Of a stretch of DNA of 64,000 bases, positions 17,469 to 24,999 are shown in pieces. The translations under genes and the position numbers were made by a program. The notes beneath the pieces were generated by a model. It saw only the letters and a list, made by a program, of their open reading frames with translations, did not search any database and was not told the origin of the DNA. The DNA comes from Williamsia maris (GTDB taxonomy: Bacteria; Actinomycetota; Actinomycetes; Mycobacteriales; Mycobacteriaceae), in assembly GCF_024171815.1 (NCBI RefSeq), contig NZ_JAMTCJ010000001.1:248001-312000 (forward strand). The letters run 5' to 3'. Each line of letters begins with the position of its first letter. Position 1 is the stretch's first letter.

Positions 17469-17990
17469 ATGACGTTCAACACCTCAGCTCGCTCGCGCAC
17501 ATTCGCGACCGCAGTCGGAACCGCAGCGGCGACCGTCGCGGTCATCGGCGCGACGCTGGGAGCCGGCGTCGCCGGTGCCGCGACGATCTCGCCCGCGAAC
17601 ACCGCGTTCACCGCGCCCGGATCCATCGTCGTCACCTCGCCGGCGTCGTTCAACGTCCCGGTGTCGTGCTCGATCACCCTGACCGGCTCCACCGCGGCCG
17701 ACGGCGCCTCGGCGACCATCACCGCGGCCCAGGTCAGCGGAACCAACCGCCTCTGCAACGTGCCCGTGATCAAGGGCCTGCCGTGGACCCTCACCCCCAC
17801 CAGCGCCACCACCGGCGAGGTCTCGAACGTCGGCTTCTCCATCCTCGGTTCCAACTGCGGACCGGCCACGCTGGCCGGATCGTTCGACAACATGACCAAC
17901 ACGCTGACCTCGACCGATCAGTCGCTCTCGGGTAACTGCAAGATCAACAGCCTGTCGGTTCAGCCGAACCCGGCCTTCACACTGTCCTGA
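17469..17990 (+). CDS. secreted Cys-containing protein, PraB-like (tentative)
   Basis: 173 residues. The ATG at 17469 follows GGAGGA by eight bases. A signal peptide ends near GVAGAATISP; the mature part of about 135 residues is rich in Thr, Ser and Ala, predicted beta-rich, with four cysteines (two likely disulfides: SCSIT/RLCNV and SNCGP/GNCKI). The pattern resembles small secreted actinobacterial proteins annotated as PraB-like (alkane oxidation activator) but I cannot confirm this. Its upstream region (17295-17468) is unusually AT-rich for the window, suggesting a strong promoter. A strong terminator follows. Confidence 0.7.
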   Translation: MTFNTSARSRTFATAVGTAAATVAVIGATLGAGVAGAATISPANTAFTAPGSIVVTSPASFNVPVSCSITLTGSTAADGASATITAAQVSGTNRLCNVPVIKGLPWTLTPTSATTGEVSNVGFSILGSNCGPATLAGSFDNMTNTLTSTDQSLSGNCKINSLSVQPNPAFTLS

Positions 17991-18003
17991 TCTCCCGCGC
18001 ACG

Positions 18004-18043
18004 ACGACGATGCCCCCTCGAGAGATCGAGGGGGCATCGTCGT
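18004..18043. terminator. 18-bp-stem terminator between convergent genes
   Basis: Bases 18004-18021 are an exact reverse complement of 18026-18043 around a GAGA tetraloop. It separates the secreted protein gene (+) from the mca operon end (-). No U-run, but the stem is very stable; probably bidirectional. Confidence 0.75.
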
Positions 18044-18055
18044 GAGGTGGGTCGC

Positions 18056-18373
18056 TCAGCCGGTGTGGTTCCGGCCGGACTCGTCGCGTCCGGGGGCCGC
18101 GTCGTCGGTGGCGGGCGCGCCGTCCGTGGGTTGATCGGGCAGCAGCCCCGCGCTGTCGGTGCCCTCGTCGGCGGCCTGGTCCGGACCGGGCTCGCCCCGC
18201 ATGAACGAACTCGGCAGCTTGCGTAGGTGCTTGTTCATCGAGCGGATCAGGAAGATGGTGCCGACCAGCAGGAGCAGGACCAGCAACAGACCCAGCGGGG
18301 ACGCCTTGCCGAACTCGGGGCCGTCGGCGTCGCGGGCGAGGATCTCGGTGGCGGCCAGGGTCACCGACGTCAT
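18056..18373 (-). CDS. single-pass membrane protein downstream of mca (Rv1083-like)
   Basis: 105 residues. One membrane helix ([17 protein letters not shown], about 27-43) is followed by a basic patch ([14 protein letters not shown]) and a long acidic, Pro/Ala-rich tail. The ATG at 18373 overlaps the mca stop as ATGA and has GGAGG seven bases upstream, so the pair is coupled. In M. tuberculosis the gene after mca (Rv1082) is Rv1083, a small membrane protein of the same plan. Function unknown; a membrane tether or partner in mycothiol conjugate export is only a guess. Confidence 0.75.
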   Translation of the reverse strand: MTSVTLAATEILARDADGPEFGKASPLGLLLVLLLLVGTIFLIRSMNKHLRKLPSSFMRGEPGPDQAADEGTDSAGLLPDQPTDGAPATDDAAPGRDESGRNHTG

Positions 18374-19251
18374 GACGTCGCCTCCGCGTCGTCGAGCCCC
18401 GCGAACAGGTCGGTCTCGGGGATGGCGGTGGTCACCCGGGTCTTGGCCAGCTCGAACTCCTCGGTCGGCCACAGGCGCTGCTGCCAGTCCATGGGCACCG
18501 CGAAGAAGACACCGTTCGGGTCGATCTGGGTCGCATGGGCCCGCAGGGCCTCGTCGCGCTGCGGGAAGAACTCGCCGCAGGTCACCTGCGTCGTGACGCG
18601 ACCCATGAGGTCACCGCGGCTGGGATCCCAGTTCGACAGCCACTCCTTGTACGGGCTCTCCTGGCCGTGGAGCTCGAACTCGTCGGAGAAACGCACCATG
18701 CGGTCGCGGATGAAGCCGTGTGTGTAGTAGACCTTCGAGACCGTCCAGGGCTCACCGGCGTCCGGGAAACGTTCCGGATCGCCCGACGCCTCGTACGCGG
18801 CCATCGACACCTCGTGGCACCGGATGTGGTCGGGGTGCGGGTACCCGCCCCGCTCGTCGTAGGTGATCATCACGTGCGGCTTGAAGTCGCGGACGACCTT
18901 CACCAGGGCCTCGGTCGACTCCTCCAGCGGCACCAGGGCGAAGCAGCCCTCGGGCAGCGGCGGCAGCGGATCACCCTCGGGCAGACCGGAATCGATGTAG
19001 CCCAGCCAGACCTGCGAGACGCCGAGTGCGGCGGCGGCCTTGGCCATCTCCTCCTTGCGCACCTCCGGCATGCGGTCCTTGATGCCGGGGAGATCCATCG
19101 CCGGGTTCAGGATGTCGCCACGCTCACCGCCGGTGAGGGTGACCACGAGAACCTCGTGCCCCTCACTGGAGTACTTGGCCATCGTCCCGGCACCTTTGCT
19201 GGACTCGTCGTCGGGATGCGCGTGCACCGCCATGAGCCGAAGTCCACTCAC
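18370..19251 (-). CDS. mca: mycothiol S-conjugate amidase
   Basis: 293 residues. Cleaves mycothiol S-conjugates to release mercapturic acids for export, a detoxification pathway specific to actinobacteria. Zinc-site motifs of the MshB/Mca (LmbE-like) family are clear: HAHPDDES near residues 10-17 and [11 protein letters not shown]. The GTG at 19251 gives the conserved start [22 protein letters not shown], matching mycobacterial Mca; the longer frame to 19335 adds unconserved residues. Mca rather than MshB is favoured by the SSKGAG sequence and the Rv1081c/Rv1083 neighbours. Confidence 0.93.
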   Translation of the reverse strand: MSGLRLMAVHAHPDDESSKGAGTMAKYSSEGHEVLVVTLTGGERGDILNPAMDLPGIKDRMPEVRKEEMAKAAAALGVSQVWLGYIDSGLPEGDPLPPLPEGCFALVPLEESTEALVKVVRDFKPHVMITYDERGGYPHPDHIRCHEVSMAAYEASGDPERFPDAGEPWTVSKVYYTHGFIRDRMVRFSDEFELHGQESPYKEWLSNWDPSRGDLMGRVTTQVTCGEFFPQRDEALRAHATQIDPNGVFFAVPMDWQQRLWPTEEFELAKTRVTTAIPETDLFAGLDDAEATS

Positions 19252-19390
19252 CTGTAACGTCCTCACCTTCATCTGCCACCGGACGAGCCCCTGGGCGTGC
19301 TCATTCCCTCGACCGACCAATCCTCCCACCGACACCTGCCCGGTGTGGTGGCGGGATGCGCCCGTCGCATCTCATGGTAGGTATTGATCC

Positions 19391-19825
19391 ATGAGCACCG
19401 GTCCCTCACTTCCCCCCGGCCGGTACCCCACCGAGCGGTCGGCGGGCAATCGTCGACGTTGGCTGATCGGGCTCTCGGTGCTCGTCGTGGTCGCGGGCGT
19501 GGCCACCGCCTACCTCGGCTACTCGAAGTTCGCCGATCCCGCGGTGTCCGGCGAGGCCACCGGCTACCAGGTCATCGACGAGTCGACGGTCGACGTGCAG
19601 TTCACCGTCACCCGGAGCGACCCGCGCCGACCCGCCGCGTGTGTGATCCGCGCCCGGTCGCGCGACGGGGCGGAGACCGGACGGCGCGAGGTCCTGATCC
19701 CGGGCAGCAACGCCCAGCAGACCGGGGTGAAGTCGCAGGTCCGGACGTCCGAGCCACCGGCGATCGGCGAGGTCTTCGGCTGCACCGAGAACGTACCCGC
19801 GTATCTGCAGGCCCCGGCCGACTAG
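19391..19825 (+). CDS. DUF4307 domain membrane protein (Rv1081c-like)
   Basis: 144 residues: short proline-rich N-terminus, one membrane helix (WLIGLSVLVVVAGVATAYLGY, about 24-44), then a small extracytoplasmic domain with the DUF4307 pattern (VDVQFTV.. ACVIRARSRDGAETGRREVLIP). It is divergent from mca, as Rv1081c is from Rv1082. Function unknown; the conserved position beside mca across Mycobacteriales hints at an envelope link to the mycothiol amidase, but the sequence shows no direct clue. Confidence 0.85.
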   Translation: MSTGPSLPPGRYPTERSAGNRRRWLIGLSVLVVVAGVATAYLGYSKFADPAVSGEATGYQVIDESTVDVQFTVTRSDPRRPAACVIRARSRDGAETGRREVLIPGSNAQQTGVKSQVRTSEPPAIGEVFGCTENVPAYLQAPAD

Positions 19826-19960
19826 ACCGGCTCCCCCGTCGTCCGATCGGCCGACGAACGATAACGGATTGATCTCAGTCCTTTCCGTGCGCTAACGAAC
19901 CGCGGCGGTACTCCGAAATACCAGCATCACCCCTGGCTTCGGACGTAGAGGACAACGAAC

Positions 19961-20641
19961 ATGGTCGACTCACCCGGGTTCCGGCGACTGACGCCCTCCA
20001 TCGCGCTGTTCTCCGCCGCCGTCGTGGTGGCGGTGGCCGTTGTCGCCGCCTGTGGCGCCGACGATGCGCTGCCGCGCGCATCCGAGGCGACGATGACGAT
20101 CGTGGCGGACCCGGCACCCACCTCCGTCGCCCCGTCGACCACCGAACTCCCGCCCTTGTCGGCGACCGAGACCGTCGACGCCCGTGGCGGTTCCACCGCA
20201 CTCGGCGACACCGACGGTTGTGCGCCCGACATCGGCGCCGCGGCTGCCGCCGAGCGGGACATCGCCTCCATCCCGCCCCCGCGACCGCAGGGACGGTGGC
20301 GTGCGTACAACTCGGGCGGCGTGTGGTGTCCGGGACTCAGTTGGATCGAGCTGGACTCCACGATCAGCGGGAGTCCGGTCCGACCGCACCAGTTGCTGAT
20401 CTACCACGCGGGACGATTCCAGGGCACCGGAATCACCTGTGAGGCGAGGCATGGGGAGTACGTGCTCGCCACCACCCGCGACGCCATCACCGTCCGCTAC
20501 AGCTACGTCGACGTCGCGAACCCGGATCAGCAGAGCACCCAGAACCCGGTCGGCAAGGTCGTGGTCACGTTCCGCTGGAACGGTTCTCGCGTCGTCATGG
20601 ACGGCTCACTGCCGTACGCGTTCACCGAAGGGAAGTGCTGA
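19961..20641 (+). CDS. LppP/LprE-type lipoprotein, first copy
   Basis: 226 residues. Lipobox-like VVAAC at about residues 27-31 after a hydrophobic signal, a Thr/Ser/Pro-rich linker, and a C-terminal domain with the LppP/LprE pattern (WCPGLSWIELD, QLLIYHAGRFQGTGITCEA, VTFRWNGSRVVMDGSLPY). GAGGA lies eight bases before the ATG. It is directly followed, 37 bp on, by a paralogue with the same C-terminal blocks, so this is a tandem duplication. Such lipoproteins are envelope proteins of unknown biochemical role in Mycobacteriales. Confidence 0.85.
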   Translation: MVDSPGFRRLTPSIALFSAAVVVAVAVVAACGADDALPRASEATMTIVADPAPTSVAPSTTELPPLSATETVDARGGSTALGDTDGCAPDIGAAAAAERDIASIPPPRPQGRWRAYNSGGVWCPGLSWIELDSTISGSPVRPHQLLIYHAGRFQGTGITCEARHGEYVLATTRDAITVRYSYVDVANPDQQSTQNPVGKVVVTFRWNGSRVVMDGSLPYAFTEGKC

Positions 20642-20678
20642 CATGCCCATCATCCGAGTCCGATCCACAGGAGACCAC

Positions 20679-21314
20679 ATGCGTTCCATGATCCGTTTCA
20701 GCACACCACTTCTCGCACTCGGCGCGATGTCGATGCTCGCCGGGTGCGGCAGCGACACACCGACCGCGCAGACGCCGACCGTCACCTCCACGATCACCGC
20801 CGCACCCTCGTCGACGCCGGCCACGGCCGGCGAACCGGGACCGACAGGTCAGTCCGACGGCGCCGAGACCGCCACCTCCACAGTGGATCCCGTCGCCACG
20901 CCGAATACGCCCGACTGCGCCACACCCGATGTGGCCGCCGACATCGGCCGCATCGCGGGGCCGCTTTCCCGCACCCGGGATGCGTACTGGGTACGAGGCG
21001 AGTCGGGCGGGACGCGCTGCCCCGGTCTGAGCTGGGTGGGTCTCGACACCAACGGCGCCACGGCGTCATCACCGATGCAGCTGCTGATCTACCACAACGG
21101 CTATTTCCAGGGCACCGGGATCAAGTGCAACGCGGGCTATCAGACCGTCCTGGGATCGACGCCGAACTCGATCCAGGTCCGGTACCGATACCTGCAGGGG
21201 AACGACATCAGCGCACGCCCCAGCGGGTCGGCGACGGTGACGTTCCGGTGGAACGGTTCCGCGGTCGTCATGGACGGCTCCCTGCCGTACGGGGTCACAC
21301 TCGGTCAGTGCTGA
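20679..21314 (+). CDS. LppP/LprE-type lipoprotein, second copy
   Basis: 211 residues from the ATG at 20679 (AGGAG five bases upstream; the ATG at 20643 is less likely). Lipobox MLAGC, then a Thr/Ser-rich linker and the same domain as the preceding gene: RCPGLSWVGLD, QLLIYHNGYFQGTGIKCNA and VTFRWNGSAVVMDGSLPYG. Conserved Cys pairs suggest disulfides in both copies. Co-oriented with the first copy and probably co-transcribed. Linkers and signal peptides have diverged far more than the domain, so the duplication is not recent. Confidence 0.85.
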   Translation: MRSMIRFSTPLLALGAMSMLAGCGSDTPTAQTPTVTSTITAAPSSTPATAGEPGPTGQSDGAETATSTVDPVATPNTPDCATPDVAADIGRIAGPLSRTRDAYWVRGESGGTRCPGLSWVGLDTNGATASSPMQLLIYHNGYFQGTGIKCNAGYQTVLGSTPNSIQVRYRYLQGNDISARPSGSATVTFRWNGSAVVMDGSLPYGVTLGQC

Positions 21315-21357
21315 CGCGGGGACCCGCGTCGTCTCGGACACGGCATACTTGGCCACC

Positions 21358-22146
21358 ATGACCACTGCCAAGTCTGGGCAGCCGGTTTCGCGATCTGACA
21401 GCGATCAGCGGGCAGCACGCCCGGCGGAACCGGCCTTCGCCTCACTCTCCAGCCACTACTTCCCCATGCTCGTCGCGCTGTTCGTCGGCGTGATGATCAT
21501 CAGCAACATCACCGGCACCAAGGGCGTGCTGCTGTTCCCCTCCCTGAACTTCGACATCGGTCCGTTGGCCGTCCACGGACTCGTCACCGACGGCGCCTTC
21601 TACCTGTTCCCCCTCGCCTACGTCCTCGGGGACGTGATCAGCGAGGTCTACGGATTCCGCGCCATGCGCCGGGTCATCTTCAGCGGTTTCGCGGTCCTGC
21701 TCATCGCGTCGATCTGCTTCTGGATCACCATCGAACTCCCCGCCGCGCCGTTCTACGACGGCCAGGAGTCGTTCAAGACCGTCGCCGGGGTCGTGCCGCA
21801 GTTCCTGCTCGCCGGGCTCGCCGGATACGTCGTCGGCGAGTTCCTCAACTCCTACGTGCTCGTCGCCATGAAGAAACGCAGCGGCGAGAAGCGCCTGTGG
21901 GCCCGTCTGATCGGGTCGACGGTCGTGGGCGAGTTCTTCGACACCCTCGTGTTCTGTTCCATCGCTGCCAGCGCCCTCGGGATCTCGACCTGGGAGGACT
22001 TCGTCAACTACACCGTCATCGGATTCGTCTGGAAGACGCTCGTGGAGTTGGTCGTCATGCCGGTGACCTACGCCGTCGTGGCCGCCCTGAAGCGTGCCGA
22101 GCCGAGCTATCAGGAGGCGCTGGGACGCGCGCCGTCGACGGCCTGA
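21358..22146 (+). CDS. queuosine precursor transporter (YhhQ/VUT family)
   Basis: 262 residues with about six membrane helices. Characteristic blocks: NITGTKGVLLFPSL, GAFYLFPLAYVLGDVISEVYGFRAMRRVIFSGF and VGEFFDTLVF. YhhQ-family proteins import queuosine precursors (preQ0, preQ1 or queuine) for tRNA modification; the exact substrate here is not readable. I chose ATG 21358; the in-frame TTG at 21349 sits in a promoter-like sequence (CATACT), and a leaderless start is plausible. No queuosine biosynthesis gene is in the window, so a salvage role is inferred. Confidence 0.88.
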   Translation: MTTAKSGQPVSRSDSDQRAARPAEPAFASLSSHYFPMLVALFVGVMIISNITGTKGVLLFPSLNFDIGPLAVHGLVTDGAFYLFPLAYVLGDVISEVYGFRAMRRVIFSGFAVLLIASICFWITIELPAAPFYDGQESFKTVAGVVPQFLLAGLAGYVVGEFLNSYVLVAMKKRSGEKRLWARLIGSTVVGEFFDTLVFCSIAASALGISTWEDFVNYTVIGFVWKTLVELVVMPVTYAVVAALKRAEPSYQEALGRAPSTA

Positions 22147-22207
22147 GTCCGCACGCCCGGCGGGCCCGATCAGACGACGGAACACACTCGTCACCCGGCA
22201 GACCTGG

Positions 22208-22245
22208 TAGTATGGATCGACACACGGTCCCGCGAGGGGCCGTGT
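22208..22245 (+). promoter_or_regulatory. greA promoter and 5' leader hairpin
   Basis: An extended -10 (TGGTAGTAT, hexamer 22208-22213) lies about 115 bp before greA. The predicted start is right before a hairpin, ACACGGTCC (22222-22230) pairing with GGGCCGTGT (22237-22245), one G-U pair. The long leader may be regulatory. Confidence 0.5.
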
Positions 22246-22324
22246 TGCTGCATTTTGCAGGTGCCTGCAGGCGATGGGCACTGCGGCCCGATTCGCGGGC
22301 ACGACGATAGAAGGAGTGACACCG

Positions 22325-22819
22325 ATGACCGATACACAGGTGACCTGGCTGACCCAGGAGTCCCACGATCGGCTCAAAGACGAACTCGATTCGCTCATCG
22401 CCAACCGTCCGATCATCGCCGCCGAGATCAACGAGCGTCGCGAAGAGGGCGATCTGAAGGAGAACGGCGGATACCACGCCGCTCGCGATGAGCAGGGCCA
22501 GCAGGAAGCTCGCATCCGCCAGCTCCAGGAACTGCTGAACAACGCCAAGGTCGGTGAGACGCCGACGCAGTCGGGCGTCGCGCTGCCCGGATCGGTCGTC
22601 AAGGTCTACTACGACGACGACGAGTCCGACACCGAGACGTTCCTGATCGCCACCCGTGAGCAGGGTGCCGAGGCCGAGACGCTCGAGGTCTACTCGCCCA
22701 GCTCGCCGCTCGGTGGCGCGCTGATCGACGCCTCCGTCGGCGACTCCCGTGAGTACACCGTGCCCAGCGGCGCCACCGTCAAGGTGACGTTGCTCAGCGC
22801 GGAGCCGTACCACTCCTGA
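22325..22819 (+). CDS. greA: transcription elongation factor GreA
   Basis: 164 residues, the standard length. Binds in the RNA polymerase secondary channel and stimulates cleavage of backtracked RNA. The N-terminal coiled coil carries the acidic tip ([19 protein letters not shown]), followed by the FKBP-like C-terminal domain. AAGGAG lies eight bases before the ATG at 22325. It is monocistronic, ending in a bulged 15-bp hairpin terminator; in M. tuberculosis (Rv1080c) it is likewise near metB and Rv1081c. Confidence 0.96.
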   Translation: MTDTQVTWLTQESHDRLKDELDSLIANRPIIAAEINERREEGDLKENGGYHAARDEQGQQEARIRQLQELLNNAKVGETPTQSGVALPGSVVKVYYDDDESDTETFLIATREQGAEAETLEVYSPSSPLGGALIDASVGDSREYTVPSGATVKVTLLSAEPYHS

Positions 22820-22832
22820 TCCACCCTGCACC

Positions 22833-22868
22833 CGGTAGCCGCTGTTCTCCCGCAGAACACGGCTACCG
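22833..22868 (+). terminator. terminator hairpin after greA
   Basis: CGGTAGCCG and TGTTCT (22833-22848, one bulged C) pair with AGAACA and CGGCTACCG (22854-22868) around CCCGC. No T-run follows, but the stem is strong and lies 14 bp past the greA stop. Confidence 0.7.
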
Positions 22869-22967
22869 AGTGCTTTGTGGTCGAAACACACAGGTGGGGC
22901 GCAGACCGTCCACAGTCGGTCGGTGTTTCGTGAGGTGAGAAGTCCACCCCACGAGAGGAACACCACC

Positions 22968-23312
22968 ATGGCAACCGCCTACACCCCCGAAACCGATGAC
23001 GTCATCGTCGTCGCCGTCGCCGATCACTCGGGTGCCGAACTGGCGCGGGATCTGATCGGGCGCGGTCACCGCGTCGCCGTCGCAGGCACCTCGGCCGGTC
23101 ACCTCGTACCGCTCGTCACCGGCCATGTCGACAACACCATGGCCATCGTCGCCGATCTCGCCGACCCGGCACAGGTGCGGTCCATGATCGACCGTGTCGA
23201 GCGTCGGCTCGGACCGGTCACGGTGATGACCGACCCGGCCGGCGCCTTCGGGTCGACCCCGTGGCGTCTGCACGCCATCGAGTGCGCCACCGATCATCCT
23301 GTGGCCGCCTGA
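22968..23312 (+). CDS. truncated SDR-like Rossmann protein, copy 1
   Basis: 114 residues with AGAGGA eight bases before the ATG. It looks like only the first half of a short-chain dehydrogenase: strand-helix (DVIVVAVADHSGAELARDLIGRG), HRVAVAGTS, a DLADPAQVRSMIDRVERRLGPVTVMTDPAG segment equivalent to the D-[LV]-x-D-P...GPVDVLVNNAG region, then it ends. The glycine-rich TGxxxGxG is absent and there is no YxxxK, so it is unlikely to be an active oxidoreductase. A similar protein follows 61 bp downstream. A binding or regulatory role is conceivable but unsupported. Confidence 0.65.
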   Translation: MATAYTPETDDVIVVAVADHSGAELARDLIGRGHRVAVAGTSAGHLVPLVTGHVDNTMAIVADLADPAQVRSMIDRVERRLGPVTVMTDPAGAFGSTPWRLHAIECATDHPVAA

Positions 23313-23373
23313 CAGAGTTTCGTGGTCCTCTTTTCACAGGGGCAACAGAGATTCTTTAGACACCGCGAGTGTC

Positions 23374-23739
23374 ATGGAATACATGACCAGCACAGTGATT
23401 CTCACGATCAGCACCCACTCCGACGCCGGCACCCTGGCGCAACGACTGCTTCGCCGGGGGTGCCGCGTCGCGGTCCTCGGACCGGATGTCGGCACCTTGC
23501 TCGACGCGGTCCGCGGCTACGGAACCGGACGCGCCGCGGTGTTCGTCGGTGACGTCGACGATCCCGCCGAGGCGGCCCGTCTCCGCGCCCGCGCCGAAGC
23601 CGTGATGGGCCCCGCCGACGTGATCATCCCGGCCGAGATCACCGCGACCACCGAACGGTTCGCGTCGGTGCACCGCCTCCCGGTCCGACCCGCCGCACGC
23701 CGACTGGTCCCGGCACCGCAGCACAGCGCCGTCGCCTGA
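23374..23739 (+). CDS. truncated SDR-like Rossmann protein, copy 2
   Basis: 121 residues from ATG 23374 (ATG 23383 is equally possible). It aligns by eye along its length with the preceding protein: STVILTISTHSDAGTLAQRLLRRGCRVAVLG, then GDVDDPAEAARLRARAEAVMGPADVIIPAE, and a divergent basic tail. Like its neighbour it stops where the second half of an SDR would begin, with no catalytic YxxxK and no NNAG. The pair is a tandem duplication of a half-domain protein. It converges with ilvA; the stop codons are one base apart. Confidence 0.6.
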   Translation: MEYMTSTVILTISTHSDAGTLAQRLLRRGCRVAVLGPDVGTLLDAVRGYGTGRAAVFVGDVDDPAEAARLRARAEAVMGPADVIIPAEITATTERFASVHRLPVRPAARRLVPAPQHSAVA

Positions 23740-23740
23740 A

Positions 23741-24943
23741 TCAGCCGGCCAGATACCCCGCATCCGCGAGCGAGGTACGCACCAGGTGCTGATGGTCGGG
23801 CCCGCGTGTCTCCACGCTGACGGTCACCTGGACCTCCCCGAGCCGGAGTTCCCCCGACACCCGCGAATGGATCACGTCGACGACACTCGCGCCGGTGTCC
23901 CGAAGGAGTTCCAGCAGCGCAGCCAGCCCGCCCGGCCGGTCGGGAACCGTCACGGCCACGGTCAGATAGCGTCCGGCCGCCTGGAGTCCGTGCGTCGTCA
24001 GGTGCGACAGCAGCAGCGGATCGACGTTCCCGCCCGAGAGCACGGCACAGACCGGCCCCACCAACCCCAGCCCGACCGGGTTCATCATGGCGGCCACCGC
24101 AGCCGCGCCCGCCGGCTCCACCAACAGCTTCGCGCGCTCCAACATCATCAGCACCGCGCGACTGATCGCGTCCTCACTGACCGTCACCACCTGGTCGACG
24201 AACTCGGTCACGTGTGTGAACGTCACCGCACCGGGCATCGCCACCGCGATCCCGTCGGCCGTCGTGCTCATCGACACCGCCCGCGTGGGTACGCCCGCAG
24301 CGAGCGAATCCGGCCACGCCGCAGCCTGTTCGGCCTGCACACCGATCACCCGCACGTCCGGTTTGGCCATCTTGACCGCGATGGCGAGCCCCGCCAGGAG
24401 ACCACCACCGCCGAGTGGGACGACCACGGTCCCCACGTCCGGCATCTGCGCGGCGATCTCCACCCCCACCGACGCCTGTCCGGCGACGATGTCCTCGTGG
24501 TCGAAGGGATGGATGAGTGTCGCGCCCGTCTCGTCGGCGAATTGCTGTGCATGCGCAAGACTCTCGTCGATGATCTCACCGGCCAACACGACCTCGGCGC
24601 CGTAGGCACGGGTGGCGGTGACCTTGGGCAGCGATGCACCGGTCGGCATGTAGACGCGCGAACTGATGCCCAGCGTCGAGGCCGACCACGCCACCCCCTG
24701 CGCGTGATTGCCCGCACTCGCCGCGACCACCCCGCCTGCGCGCTGCTCGTCGGACAGCCCCGAGATGCGCACGTACGCGCCGCGGGGCTTGAACGACCCG
24801 GTGCGTTGCAGGTTCTCGCATTTGAGCCACACCTCGTGCCCACAGGCGTCCGACAGCGCGCGGGAGGCGACCATCGGCGTGCGTCGCATGACGGGGGCCA
24901 ACAGGGCCACGGCCCGATCGATCTGCTCGGCGGTGATCAACAT
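23741..24943 (-). CDS. ilvA: threonine ammonia-lyase with ACT-like domain
   Basis: 400 residues. PLP enzyme converting threonine to 2-oxobutanoate and ammonia, the first committed step to isoleucine. The PLP lysine is K52 in TGSFKPRGAY; the ASAGNHAQG loop and VPLGGGGLLAG phosphate site are present. The C-terminal part (about 325-400) looks like a single ACT domain, as in the shorter IlvA form. Start ATG 24943; the frame is open further upstream but unconserved. It follows the metallopeptidase gene by 56 bp on the same strand. Confidence 0.93.
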   Translation of the reverse strand: MLITAEQIDRAVALLAPVMRRTPMVASRALSDACGHEVWLKCENLQRTGSFKPRGAYVRISGLSDEQRAGGVVAASAGNHAQGVAWSASTLGISSRVYMPTGASLPKVTATRAYGAEVVLAGEIIDESLAHAQQFADETGATLIHPFDHEDIVAGQASVGVEIAAQMPDVGTVVVPLGGGGLLAGLAIAVKMAKPDVRVIGVQAEQAAAWPDSLAAGVPTRAVSMSTTADGIAVAMPGAVTFTHVTEFVDQVVTVSEDAISRAVLMMLERAKLLVEPAGAAAVAAMMNPVGLGLVGPVCAVLSGGNVDPLLLSHLTTHGLQAAGRYLTVAVTVPDRPGGLAALLELLRDTGASVVDVIHSRVSGELRLGEVQVTVSVETRGPDHQHLVRTSLADAGYLAG

Positions 24944-24999
24944 CTTCTCGACGGTAGCCGCTACCGCGGTCGACCGCGGGACCGCGAGCCCCGCCGACC

